Under the pieces are notes generated by a model, which saw only the letters and a list, made by a program, of their open reading frames with translations, was not told the DNA's origin and searched no databases. Source: Gallaecimonas sp. GXIMD4217 (GTDB lineage Bacteria; Pseudomonadota; Gammaproteobacteria; Enterobacterales; Gallaecimonadaceae). Taken from it: a stretch of DNA of 64,000 bases. The translations under genes were made by a program, and so were the position numbers. The stretch is from assembly GCF_038087665.1 (NCBI RefSeq), contig NZ_CP149925.1:434001-498000 (forward strand), read 5' to 3'. Of the stretch, positions 18,214 to 26,251 are shown one piece after another; the stretch's first letter is position 1; every line of letters starts with the position of its first letter.

Positions 18214-19443
18214 TCAGTGCAGCAGCCGTACCCTTATGGTGTGCTCTATGCTCTTGAGCTGCTCCAGGGCCTCCTCGGCCTGGCCGGTATCCACGTCCAT
18301 GACCACGTAGCCGATGTGCTTGGAGGTCTGCAGGTACTGGGCGGCGATGTTGATGCCGCGCTCGGCAAAGGCCTGGTTGATGCGGGTCAGCACCCCGGGC
18401 TGGTTGTGGTGGACGTGCAGCAGGCGAGAGCTGCCCTCGTGGGCCGGCAGGCTGACCTCGGGGAAGTTGACCGCCGACAGGGTGGAGCCGTTGTCGGAGT
18501 ACTTGGCCAGTTTCTGGGCCACTTCCACACCGATGTTGGCCTGGGCCTCCTGGGTGGAGCCACCCACATGGGGGGTGAGGATCACGTTGTCGAAGCCTTG
18601 CAGCGGCGAACGGAACTCGTCTTCGTTGGACTTGGGCTCTTCCGGGAAGACGTCGATGGCGGCGCCGGCCAGGTGCTTCTGGTCCAGGGCCATGGCCAGG
18701 GCGTCGATGTCCACCACCGTGCCACGGGAGGCGTTGATGAGGATGCTGCCGGACTTCATCTGTTCCAGCTCGGCCTGGCCCATCATCATCCGGGTCTGGG
18801 GCGTCTCGGGCACGTGCAGGGACACCACGTCGCTCTGGGCCAGCAGCTCGCCCATGCTGTTCACCTGCTGGGCGTTGCCCAGGGCCAGCTTGGTTTCGAT
18901 ATCGTAGAAGCGTACCTTCATGCCGATGGTCTCGGCCAGCACTCCCAGCTGGGTGCCGATATGGCCATAGCCGATGATGCCCAGGGTCTTGCCCCTGGCC
19001 TCGAAGCTGCTGTTGGCGGTCTTGAGCCAGACGCCTCGGTGGGCGGCGGCGCTCTTGGCGGGTATGCCCCTAAGCAGCAGCAGAATTTCCCCCAGCACCA
19101 GCTCGGCCACGGATCTGGTGTTGGAGAAGGGCGCGTTGAAGACCGGGATGCCGCGCTTCTCACAGGCTTCCAGGTTCACCTGGTTGGTGCCGATGCAGAA
19201 GCAGCCCACGGCGCAGAGCCTGTCGGCGGCGGCGACGATCTCCTCGGTGAGCTGGGTGCGGGAGCGGATGCCCACGAAATGGGCATCGGCGATCTTGGCC
19301 TTGAGCTCGTCTTCGGGCAGGGAGGTCTTGAGGTACTCGATGTTGCTGTAGCCCTGGGAGCGCAGGCTCTCCAGGGCGCTCTGGTGAACCCCTTCAAGCA
19401 GCAGGAAACGGATCTTGTCTTTGTCGAGGGAAAACTGGTTCAT
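18214..19443 (-). CDS. serA: D-3-phosphoglycerate dehydrogenase
   Basis: First step of serine synthesis: NAD-dependent oxidation of 3-phosphoglycerate to 3-phosphohydroxypyruvate. 409 residues, the E. coli SerA length. The substrate-domain segment FVGIRSRTQLT is followed by the NAD-binding motif GIIGYGHIGTQLG, INASRGTVVDIDAL with the catalytic arginine, and VILTPHVGGSTQEAQ with the catalytic histidine. A C-terminal ACT domain (about 335-409, LLHVHHNQPGVLTRINQAF) is the site of serine feedback inhibition. rpiA is upstream on the same strand, as in E. coli. Confidence 0.97.
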   Translation of the reverse strand: MNQFSLDKDKIRFLLLEGVHQSALESLRSQGYSNIEYLKTSLPEDELKAKIADAHFVGIRSRTQLTEEIVAAADRLCAVGCFCIGTNQVNLEACEKRGIPVFNAPFSNTRSVAELVLGEILLLLRGIPAKSAAAHRGVWLKTANSSFEARGKTLGIIGYGHIGTQLGVLAETIGMKVRFYDIETKLALGNAQQVNSMGELLAQSDVVSLHVPETPQTRMMMGQAELEQMKSGSILINASRGTVVDIDALAMALDQKHLAGAAIDVFPEEPKSNEDEFRSPLQGFDNVILTPHVGGSTQEAQANIGVEVAQKLAKYSDNGSTLSAVNFPEVSLPAHEGSSRLLHVHHNQPGVLTRINQAFAERGINIAAQYLQTSKHIGYVVMDVDTGQAEEALEQLKSIEHTIRVRLLH

Positions 19444-19520
19444 GGCGCGCCCTTGAGTTATTGCTCTAGAAAACGTTTTCGTATCATCGGTGCCAAGGGC
19501 AGGTCAAGCCTGCCCTGGTG

Positions 19521-20177
19521 TCACGACAGAGTCTGGACGCCTTCGGGGCTGCCCACCAGCACGGTATCGGCGCCGCGGGCGGCGAAGAGGCCGTTGGTGA
19601 CCACGCCCACTATGGCGTTGATGCGGGTTTCCAGGGCTACCGGATCGGTGATGGCCAGGTTGTGTACATCCAGGATCAGGTTGCCGTTGTCGGTGACCAC
19701 ACCTTCACGCCAGACCGGATCGCCGCCCAGCTTGACCAGCTCCCTGGCCACGTAGGAGCGGGCCATGGGGATCACTTCCACCGGCAGCGGGAATTGGCCC
19801 AGCACCTCGACCTGCTTGCTCTGGTCCACTATGCAGACGAATTGCTTGGCGACGGCGGCGACGATCTTCTCCCGGGTCAGGGCGGCGCCACCGCCCTTGA
19901 TCATGTGCTTGTGGGGGTTGATCTCGTCGGCGCCGTCCACATAGACGGACAGCTCGGAGACGCTGTTGAGGTCGAACACCTCGATGCCCAGGGCCTTGAG
20001 CTTCTCGGTGGACGCCTCGGAGGAGGACACCGCGCCTTCGATGTCGTGCTTGCGGGTGGCCAGGGCGTCGATGAAGTGGTTGACGGTGGAACCCGTGCCA
20101 ACGCCGACGATGCTGCCTTCCTCAACGTACTCCAGGGCGGCCCAACCGACCGCCTTCTTCAATTCGTCCTGGGTCAT
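19521..20177 (-). CDS. rpiA: Ribose-5-phosphate isomerase A
   Basis: Interconverts ribose 5-phosphate and ribulose 5-phosphate in the non-oxidative pentose phosphate pathway. 218 residues, the normal length. Motifs are [15 protein letters not shown] (phosphate-binding loop), [11 protein letters not shown] and [16 protein letters not shown] with catalytic Asp, Glu and Lys residues. It lies between fau and serA in the conserved order zapA-ssrS-fau-rpiA-serA, with an independent spacer of about 35 bp from fau. Confidence 0.97.
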   Translation of the reverse strand: MTQDELKKAVGWAALEYVEEGSIVGVGTGSTVNHFIDALATRKHDIEGAVSSSEASTEKLKALGIEVFDLNSVSELSVYVDGADEINPHKHMIKGGGAALTREKIVAAVAKQFVCIVDQSKQVEVLGQFPLPVEVIPMARSYVARELVKLGGDPVWREGVVTDNGNLILDVHNLAITDPVALETRINAIVGVVTNGLFAARGADTVLVGSPEGVQTLS

Positions 20178-20213
20178 GACATTGCTCTCTGATGGGTATT
20201 GGGCGCCATTATA

Positions 20214-20786
20214 TCAGCGCCGGAAACGTTTGACCCCGCCCGGGGTGACAATGATTTCCAGCGGCTGATCCCAGGCTTCCACCGGCACCGCATCCACCTG
20301 CTGGCAGTCGTGGGCCAGGCCGATGATATGGCCCTGGTAACTGGCCAGGGTGCGGTCGTAGAAGCCGCCGCCCATGCCCAGGCGGTTGCCGGCATCATCG
20401 AAGGCCACCAGGGGGGTGAGGATCACGTCCAGTGTGGCCAGTGGCCAGATCCTGGTCACATCCAGGGGCGGCTCGGGAATGTTGAAGCGGTTGAAGGTCA
20501 GCTCGCCATGGGGGGCATGTTCGAGGAACAGCAGGTGGCCCTTTTTGAAGGGGTGCAGCACCGGCAGGCAGCAGCGCTTTTGCCGCTCGCCCAGGGCGCT
20601 CTGCAGCGGCGCCGGATCCAGCTCGCCGTCGTTGGCCAGGTACAGGGCCAGGGTGTTGGCCCGCTGTACTTCCGGAAGGGACAGCACCTGTCTGGCCACG
20701 GCCCGGGCCGCGTCCCTTTGCTGGCTCATCGAGAGTTGGCGGCGTCGTTGCCGGGTCAGTTGGCGGAGCTGTTGGCGGTGATCCAT
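20214..20786 (-). CDS. fau: 5-formyltetrahydrofolate cyclo-ligase
   Basis: Converts 5-formyl-THF to 5,10-methenyl-THF using ATP, recovering a folate that inhibits one-carbon enzymes (glycine cleavage and SHMT among them). 190 residues (YgfA). The basic N-terminus RQLRQLTRQRRRQL carries the nucleotide-binding residues, and the family signature is seen in RLGMGGGFYDRTLASY followed by IGLAHDCQQVD. The ATG lies directly after the 3' end of the 6S RNA gene with no clear Shine-Dalgarno sequence. In E. coli the two are co-transcribed, and the same is likely here. Confidence 0.94.
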   Translation of the reverse strand: MDHRQQLRQLTRQRRRQLSMSQQRDAARAVARQVLSLPEVQRANTLALYLANDGELDPAPLQSALGERQKRCCLPVLHPFKKGHLLFLEHAPHGELTFNRFNIPEPPLDVTRIWPLATLDVILTPLVAFDDAGNRLGMGGGFYDRTLASYQGHIIGLAHDCQQVDAVPVEAWDQPLEIIVTPGGVKRFRR

Positions 20787-20792
20787 GGGAAA

Positions 20793-20970
20793 GGTGCCCC
20801 GAAGTGCCGTTGCAGGCGCTGCCCTTGAACCCTGAGGTTCAAGGCGGGTGCTTGATCGCCACCGTAGGCTTCTCAGTACAGGCTGAGCCTGCTCAGTAGC
20901 GGCGAGGAAAACACCCTTAGGTATGGATATCGGCTCAGGGACTTAACCCGCTGACGCACACTCCAGGGAC
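20793..20970 (-). ncRNA. ssrS: 6S RNA
   Basis: Regulatory RNA that mimics an open promoter and binds sigma70 RNA polymerase in stationary phase. Read on the minus strand, the interval carries landmarks of E. coli 6S RNA in order: CCCTGAGCCGATAT near the 5' side, GAGAAGCCT in the middle, and CCTTGAACC...GGTTCAAGGG near the 3' side. The closing stem is visible: CCCTGGAGTG (20968 down to 20959) pairs over ten positions with CACTTCGGGG (20806 down to 20797). The position between zapA and fau is the conserved one. Exact ends are inferred; the 5' end abuts the zapA stop. Confidence 0.93.
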
Positions 20971-21273
20971 TTATTCGGTTGTTTTGCCGATCAGGGCCTG
21001 CTCTATGGTGTCCTGCAGGACCTTGATCTTGCGATCCATGGCTTCAGCATACTCACGGCCGCGCCCCTCGGCAAGCAGCAATTCATGGCTGAGATTCAAG
21101 GCCACCAGGGTTAGCAGTTGCTCACGATTTTGCAGGTCGGCCTTGCTGCGCAGATCCAGCAGGCGGCTCTCCAGATTGGCGGCAGCGGTGCGCAGGGCAT
21201 CTTCCTGACCTGGGGGACAGGCCACATGGTGGCGGCGTCCCAGTATCACGATGTCGACGGCATCGGCTGTCAT
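20971..21273 (-). CDS. zapA: Cell division protein ZapA
   Basis: Cytosolic FtsZ-associated protein that bundles Z-ring filaments. 100 residues: an N-terminal beta-rich FtsZ-binding head (VDIVILGRRHHVACPPGQED) and a C-terminal coiled coil (about 40-95). The start is ATG 21273, not the longer frame, because GGAGAAA lies just upstream and homologues begin here. It is transcribed towards the 6S RNA gene and divergently from ygfB, the usual gammaproteobacterial arrangement. Confidence 0.93.
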   Translation of the reverse strand: MTADAVDIVILGRRHHVACPPGQEDALRTAAANLESRLLDLRSKADLQNREQLLTLVALNLSHELLLAEGRGREYAEAMDRKIKVLQDTIEQALIGKTTE

Positions 21274-21406
21274 CCATTTCTCCTGCTGGTGATAGCGGTC
21301 GGGCCCTTGGCAAACGAGGGCCGCGACTATAAAGATTGCCCCGGACTGGATCAAGCCCTTGGCATTTCAGGCTGTGTTAGGATAGCGCCAAAGCGCTTTC
21401 GAGAAT

Positions 21407-21976
21407 ATGAATATGAGCCAAACCGCCAATCTTGCCTCCTATGGCGAGCTGATGGATCTGCTGGAAAGCCACCAGCTCACCACCACCCCGGCCGAACTGC
21501 ACGGCATCCTCACCGGCCTGCAGGCCTGTGGCCTGGACATGGACGCCAAGGGCTACCAGGGCCTGGTCCAGGATCTGGTCAACAACAGCCAGCCGCTGGC
21601 GGCGCCGGTGCTGGAACAACTGAGCCTCTGTTATGAGCAGATCCGCCAGCAGCTGGCGTCCGCCGAATTCGCCCTGGAGCTGCTGTTGCCCGAGGAAGAG
21701 GCGACCCTGGCCGAACGCACCCGGGCCCTGACCCAGTGGGCCCAGGGCTTCCTGGCCGCCTACGGCGTTCAGGCCGGCGGCAGCAAGGTCTCCGCCGACG
21801 TGGAAGAAGCCCTGGCGGATCTGGCCGAGATCGCCAACCTCTCCGACGACGTGGACGAAGACGAGGAAACCGAGGCCGCCTTCATGGAAGTGGAGGAATA
21901 CCTGCGGGTGGTGGCCATGCTGGTCTTCAACAGCCTGGGCCGCCAGCCCAAGGCGTCCCAGAAGACCCTGCACTGA
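21407..21976 (+). CDS. ygfB: YgfB / UPF0149 family protein
   Basis: 189-residue, helical, acidic protein of the UPF0149 family (segments LHGILTGLQACG, LAERTRALTQWAQGFLAAYG and a C-terminal VEEYLRVVAMLVFNSL). The molecular role is not settled in general; in Pseudomonas a homologue affects ampicillin resistance regulation. It is usually found upstream of pepP/ubiH/ubiI; here pepP is absent and ubiH follows directly after 24 bp. Two in-frame ATGs are close (21407 and 21413); the first is listed. Confidence 0.9.
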   Translation: MNMSQTANLASYGELMDLLESHQLTTTPAELHGILTGLQACGLDMDAKGYQGLVQDLVNNSQPLAAPVLEQLSLCYEQIRQQLASAEFALELLLPEEEATLAERTRALTQWAQGFLAAYGVQAGGSKVSADVEEALADLAEIANLSDDVDEDEETEAAFMEVEEYLRVVAMLVFNSLGRQPKASQKTLH

Positions 21977-22000
21977 GGCCGACGGTCGGAAAGCGAGACA

Positions 22001-23173
22001 ATGGCGCACAGAGATACTGATGTCGTGATCCTGGGGGGCGGCATGGTGGGGGCGACCCTGGCCTGGGGCCTGAGCCGCCAGCACCCCGACTGGACCGTCG
22101 ACGTGGTCGAGCTGGTGCCGCCCCGGGATGAACTCCAGCCCAGCTTCGACGACAGGGTCATCGCCCTGTCGGCGGGCTCCGTCGAGGCGTTAAAAGAGCT
22201 GGCCCTGTGGCCCGAACTGGCCAAGCTGGCCCAGCCCATCCACCATATCCATGTTTCCGAGCGCGGCGGCTTCGGCCAGGCCCAACTGCACCGCCAGGAC
22301 TACCGGGTCGATGCCCTGGGCCAGGTGCTGGCGGTCAGGGACATGGGGGCTCTGCTGCACAAGCGCCTGGGCGACAGCGGGGTACGCTGGCACTGCCCGG
22401 ACAGCCTGGAGGCGGTGGAGCAGGGTAGCGACGGCCACGCATTGACCCTTAAGAGCGGCACTCGCCTTCATTGCCGCTTGCTGGTGGTGGCGGAAGGGGG
22501 CAATTCCCCGGGCCGGGCCAGGCTGGGCATAGGCCACCAGGTTCAGGACTATCACCAGACCGCCATCATCGCCAACATACAGACCAGCCAGCCCCATGAC
22601 GGCTGGGCCTATGAACGCTTCACCCCGACCGGTCCCCTGGCGCTGCTGCCGATGACCGAAGGCCGGATGAACCTGGTGCTGTGCGTACGCCCAGAAGAAC
22701 AGGAACAATTGCTGGCCCTGCACAGCGACCAGTTCGCCCGGGAGCTGCAGCGCCGCTTCGGCTGGCGCCTGGGCGCCATAGAAGCGGTGGGCCTGCGCCA
22801 CGCTTATCCCTTGAAGCTGATCACCGCCGATCAGATCCGCGGCCACCGCTCGGTGATCCTCGGTAATGCCGCCCACAGCCTGCACCCCATCGCCGGCCAA
22901 GGCTTCAACCTGGGCCTTCGGGATCTGGTGGATCTGCTGGCCTGCCTCAGGGACCAGGACGATCCCGGCCATTACCAGGCCCTGGCCAGGTGGCAGGCCA
23001 GGCGCGAGCCCGATCTGCGCCGCACCATAGGCACCACAGACGGCCTGGTGTCCCTGTTCGCCAACGACTGGGCCGGCCTCAAGTTGGGCCGCAACCTGGG
23101 GCTGTCGGCCCTGCACCACCTGCCCGCCCTCAAGGAAAAGCTGGCCTGGCAGATGCTGGGATGGAGAAGCTGA
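22001..23173 (+). CDS. ubiH: 2-octaprenyl-6-methoxyphenol hydroxylase
   Basis: FAD-dependent monooxygenase of ubiquinone synthesis (ring C1 hydroxylation in E. coli). 390 residues. Motifs are the FAD-binding GGGMVGATLAWGL, the family DDRVIALSAGS and the second FAD/NADH motif GNAAHSLHPIAGQGFNLGLRD. The TGA stop (23171-23173) overlaps an ATG that starts a short decayed copy of the next gene's beginning. ubiI follows after a repeat-filled gap of about 150 bp. Confidence 0.94.
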   Translation: MAHRDTDVVILGGGMVGATLAWGLSRQHPDWTVDVVELVPPRDELQPSFDDRVIALSAGSVEALKELALWPELAKLAQPIHHIHVSERGGFGQAQLHRQDYRVDALGQVLAVRDMGALLHKRLGDSGVRWHCPDSLEAVEQGSDGHALTLKSGTRLHCRLLVVAEGGNSPGRARLGIGHQVQDYHQTAIIANIQTSQPHDGWAYERFTPTGPLALLPMTEGRMNLVLCVRPEEQEQLLALHSDQFARELQRRFGWRLGAIEAVGLRHAYPLKLITADQIRGHRSVILGNAAHSLHPIAGQGFNLGLRDLVDLLACLRDQDDPGHYQALARWQARREPDLRRTIGTTDGLVSLFANDWAGLKLGRNLGLSALHHLPALKEKLAWQMLGWRS

Positions 23174-23345
23174 TGCAATTGAATGAAACCGATGCGCTGG
23201 TGGCCGCTGCCGGGTGCCGGCAGGGGAGCTGGAGAAGCCGATGCAACTGAATGAAACCGATGTACTCATTAACAGTGCCGGTATGCAATTGGGTGCTGCC
23301 TGGCGGCAGGGAACCTGGAGAGACTGATGCAACTGAATGAAACCG
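23147..23345 (+). repeat. Triplicated ubiH/ubiI junction: three copies of the ubiI translation start
   Basis: Three related units each contain a GC-rich GGAG-type ribosome site, then CTGATGCA-TTGAATGAAACCGAT or a close variant. The ATGs are at 23173, 23241 and 23327, spaced 68 and 86 bp, so in different frames. Copy 1 encodes MQLNETDALVAAAGCRQG and stops after 25 codons; copy 2 encodes [18 protein letters not shown] and stops after 28; copy 3 is the real ubiI start ([18 protein letters not shown]). The bases before each ATG resemble the ubiH 3' end (TGGCAGATGCTGGGATGGAG), showing that the whole junction was duplicated and has since decayed. Confidence 0.88.
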
Positions 23346-24553
23346 ATGTGCTGATCAACGGTGCCGGCATGGTCGGTGCCGCCCTGGCGCTGATGCTGGC
23401 CAGGGGCGGGCTCCGCGTCACCCTGGTGGACGGTGTAGAGCCCAGCAGCGACTTCGACGCCATTGCCGATACCAGGGTCAGCGCCATCTCCGACGCTTCC
23501 CGTGCCCTGCTGGAGGGGCTTGGCGCCTGGCAGCATATCGAACGTACCGGCCCCTACGCCGACATGCATGTGTGGGAGCAGGACAGCAGCGCCGCCATCC
23601 ATTTCAGTGCTGCCGAGATCCAGGCGGACCTCCTTGGCCACATCGTCGAGAATCGCCAGATCCAGCTGGCCCTGTGGCGGCAACTGCGCCTTGAGGCCAA
23701 TGTCAGCCTGATCTGCCCGGCCAGCCTGGCCAGCTTCGCCCGCTCCGAACAGCATCTGCTGGCCACGTTGGACAATGGCCAGCTTGTCAGTGCCAGGCTG
23801 CTGGTGGGCGCCGACGGTGCCCATTCCCGGGTCCGTGAGCTGGCCGACATGCCCGTCAGCTTCCGCGACTATGGCCACCACGCCCTGGTGGCCACGGTGC
23901 AGACCCAGGAACCGCACCAGCACACCGCCTGGCAAGTCTTCAAGCCCCTAGGACCTTTGGCCTTGCTGCCGCTGTGGCAGCAGGATCAGTGCTCCATCGT
24001 CTGGTCCACCACGCCGGAAGAAGCCAAGGCGCTGATGGCCCTGGACGACGACGGCTTCAACCAGCGTCTGCGCCTGGCCTTCGACAACCGCCTGGGCGCG
24101 ACCCGGGTCCTGTCCAAACGCCAGTGCTTCCCGCTCAGGGCCCGTTTCGCTCGGGACTTCGTCCAGGAGCGCATCGCCCTGGTCGGGGACGCCGCCCACA
24201 CCATACATCCGCTGGCGGGGCAGGGGGTGAACCTGGGCTTCAAGGATGCCATCGCCCTGGCCTCCCACCTGCTGTCGGCGCGGGCGCTGGATAAGGATCC
24301 GGGCAGCCTCAAGGTGCTGGCCCCCTACGGCCGCGAGCGCAAGACCGATGCCCTGGCCGTATTGGCCGCCATGGGCGCCCTGAAAAACGGTTTCGTCAGC
24401 GGCAATCCATTAGTCAAATTTGCAAGAAGGCTGGGGCTTTCCGGGGTCGACAGGCTGCCGCCGCTGAAACGGCTTTTTATCGATGAAGCAAGGGGTAAGG
24501 CTGCCCTTGCCGAGCTGGACAAGCTGGCATCTTCGCATAAGATTTTTTCATGA
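23327..24553 (+). CDS. ubiI: 2-polyprenylphenol 5-hydroxylase (VisC/UbiI)
   Basis: FAD-dependent monooxygenase hydroxylating ring carbon C5 in aerobic ubiquinone synthesis. 408 residues. FAD-binding motif [17 protein letters not shown] near the N-terminus, [12 protein letters not shown], and [21 protein letters not shown]. It shares its fold with the adjacent UbiH but is clearly a different paralogue. The ATG at 23327 overlaps the TGA of the second mini-ORF of the duplicated junction (TGATG), so the gene is probably read by coupled reinitiation from that mini-ORF. A hairpin and the gcv promoter follow. Confidence 0.94.
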   Translation: MQLNETDVLINGAGMVGAALALMLARGGLRVTLVDGVEPSSDFDAIADTRVSAISDASRALLEGLGAWQHIERTGPYADMHVWEQDSSAAIHFSAAEIQADLLGHIVENRQIQLALWRQLRLEANVSLICPASLASFARSEQHLLATLDNGQLVSARLLVGADGAHSRVRELADMPVSFRDYGHHALVATVQTQEPHQHTAWQVFKPLGPLALLPLWQQDQCSIVWSTTPEEAKALMALDDDGFNQRLRLAFDNRLGATRVLSKRQCFPLRARFARDFVQERIALVGDAAHTIHPLAGQGVNLGFKDAIALASHLLSARALDKDPGSLKVLAPYGRERKTDALAVLAAMGALKNGFVSGNPLVKFARRLGLSGVDRLPPLKRLFIDEARGKAALAELDKLASSHKIFS

Positions 24554-24558
24554 TCCCC

Positions 24559-24593
24559 GGCGGCTTTCTCAAAGCCGCCTCAGACTGTATAAT
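24559..24593 (+). promoter_or_regulatory. ubiI 3' hairpin and likely gcvTHP promoter (-10)
   Basis: GGCGGCTTT (24559-24567), loop CTC, AAAGCCGCC (24571-24579) forms a hairpin without a T-tract. A perfect TATAAT follows at 24588-24593; at 17-bp spacing the -35 hexamer would fall in the hairpin DNA and is poor (TTTCTC), suggesting activator dependence. The leader to the gcvT ATG is about 65 nt, too short for a glycine riboswitch. Confidence 0.5.
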
Positions 24594-24666
24594 TCCCACC
24601 CAGTCAGGGCCCCTGCGGCCTCCCCGGAAACGCCGCCCCGGCGGCGACCAAGACAAGGGAATTATC

Positions 24667-25746
24667 ATGACCAACAAAACCGTGCTCTTCGACGCCCACC
24701 TGGCCTGTGGCGCCAAGATGGTGGACTTCCACGGCTGGGAAATGCCGATCAACTACGGCTCCCAGATCGAGGAACACCACGCCGTGCGGGGCGACGCCGG
24801 CATGTTCGATGTCTCCCACATGACGGTGGTGGACCTCAAGGGCGACAAGACCCGTGATTTCCTGCGTCACCTGCTGGCCAACGACGTAGCCAAGCTGCAG
24901 GTGCCCGGCAAGGCCCTGTACACCGGCATGCTCAACGAGCAGGGCGGTGTCATCGACGATCTCATCGTCTACTTCCTGACCGAAGACTTCTTCCGCCTGG
25001 TGGTCAACTCCGCCACCCGCGAAAAGGATCTGGCCTGGATCCGCCAGCACGCCGAAGCCCATGGCGTCAGCGTCACCGAGCGTGACGACCTGGCCATGAT
25101 CGCCGTCCAGGGCCCCAAGGCCAAAGAGAAGGCCGCCGCCGTGTTCAGCGACGAGCAGAAGGCCGCCGTGGACGGCATGAAGCCCTTCTTCGGCGTCCAG
25201 GCCGGCGAGCTCTTCATCGCCACTACCGGCTATACCGGTGAGGCCGGCTACGAAATTTCCGTGCCCCAGGAGCAAGCGATTGCGCTGTGGAACGCCCTGG
25301 TCGAAGCGGGCGTCAAGCCGTGCGGCCTGGGTGCCCGCGACACCCTGCGCCTGGAAGCGGGCATGAACCTGTACGGCCAGGACATGGACGAGAGTGTCTC
25401 TCCCCTGGCCGCCAACATGGGCTGGACCATTGCCTGGGAACCGGCCGAGCGCGACTTTATCGGCCGCGCCGCTCTCGAACAGCACAAGGCCGACGGTACC
25501 GAACAGCTGGTGGGCCTGGTGATGGAAGAAAAGGGCGTGCTGCGCCACGGCCTCAAGGTCATCACCGCAGCCGGTGAAGGCGTCATTACCTCCGGCACCT
25601 TCTCGCCGACCCTGGGTCATTCCATCGCCCTGGCCCGCGTCCCGGCCGGCGACTTCGACACCGCCCAGGTGGAGATGCGCAAGAAGCTGGTGGACGTGAA
25701 AGTCGTCAAACCGGCCTTTGTGCGTAACGGCAAAAAGGTCTGCTAA
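24667..25746 (+). CDS. gcvT: Glycine cleavage system aminomethyltransferase (T protein)
   Basis: Transfers the methylene group from the aminomethyl-lipoyl H protein to tetrahydrofolate, releasing ammonia. 359 residues. Family segments are [31 protein letters not shown] and [18 protein letters not shown], the last including the folate-binding region. ATG 24667 follows AAGGGAATT; the frame is open upstream but without another credible start. It is first in gcvT-gcvH-gcvP and likely transcribed from a TATAAT-type promoter about 75 bp upstream. Confidence 0.97.
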   Translation: MTNKTVLFDAHLACGAKMVDFHGWEMPINYGSQIEEHHAVRGDAGMFDVSHMTVVDLKGDKTRDFLRHLLANDVAKLQVPGKALYTGMLNEQGGVIDDLIVYFLTEDFFRLVVNSATREKDLAWIRQHAEAHGVSVTERDDLAMIAVQGPKAKEKAAAVFSDEQKAAVDGMKPFFGVQAGELFIATTGYTGEAGYEISVPQEQAIALWNALVEAGVKPCGLGARDTLRLEAGMNLYGQDMDESVSPLAANMGWTIAWEPAERDFIGRAALEQHKADGTEQLVGLVMEEKGVLRHGLKVITAAGEGVITSGTFSPTLGHSIALARVPAGDFDTAQVEMRKKLVDVKVVKPAFVRNGKKVC

Positions 25747-25796
25747 CCTAACTGAGTCACCCGTTTTAGGCCCAAATTGAAGGAACGGAAAAAACA

Positions 25797-26186
25797 ATGA
25801 GCAACATCCCCAACGAGCTGAAGTACGCCTCCTCCCACGAATGGGTTCGCAAGGAAGGTGACGGCACCTACACCGTCGGTATCACCGAACACGCCCAAGA
25901 GCTGCTGGGTGACATGGTGTTCGTTGAGCTGCCGGAAGTGGGCAGTGAAGTGAACGCCGGCGACGACGTGGCCGTGGCCGAGTCCGTCAAGGCCGCCTCC
26001 GACGTCTACACCCCGCTGACCGGCGAGATCGTTGCCGTCAATGAGGCCCTGGAAGACGCCCCCGAGACCGTCAACTCCGACCCCTATGGCGACGGCTGGC
26101 TGTTCCGCGTCAAGGCCAGTGACGAAGGCGAGCTGGAAGACCTGCTCGACGCCGAAGGCTACCAGGCCGTCATCGAAGAAGAATAA
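25797..26186 (+). CDS. gcvH: Glycine cleavage system H protein
   Basis: Lipoyl carrier that shuttles the aminomethyl intermediate between P, T and L proteins. 129 residues; the lipoylated lysine is Lys65 in AESVKAASD. Other family segments are [17 protein letters not shown] and [10 protein letters not shown]. It lies 50 bp after gcvT with GAAGGAACGG upstream. A terminator-like hairpin separates it from gcvP. Confidence 0.97.
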   Translation: MSNIPNELKYASSHEWVRKEGDGTYTVGITEHAQELLGDMVFVELPEVGSEVNAGDDVAVAESVKAASDVYTPLTGEIVAVNEALEDAPETVNSDPYGDGWLFRVKASDEGELEDLLDAEGYQAVIEEE

Positions 26187-26202
26187 GCCCTGTTCAGTGT
26201 GT

Positions 26203-26237
26203 ACAAAGCCCCGGCGTCAGCGTCGGGGCTTTGTTTA
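26203..26237 (+). terminator. Terminator-like hairpin between gcvH and gcvP
   Basis: ACAAAGCCCC (26203-26212) pairs with GGGGCTTTGT (26225-26234), followed only by TTA. It ends 15 bases before the gcvP ATG, so it probably causes partial termination or stabilises the gcvTH message, giving more H and T than P protein. Confidence 0.6.
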
Positions 26238-26251
26238 GCGAGGAAGTAACC

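Noticed and set aside
18217..19755. 512-codon plus-strand ORF over serA and rpiA
   Set aside because: Antisense to two confirmed genes, Gly/Val/His-rich without motifs.
24594..24666. Glycine riboswitch before gcvT
   Set aside because: The leader after the TATAAT is only about 65 nt and shows none of the paired aptamer structure.
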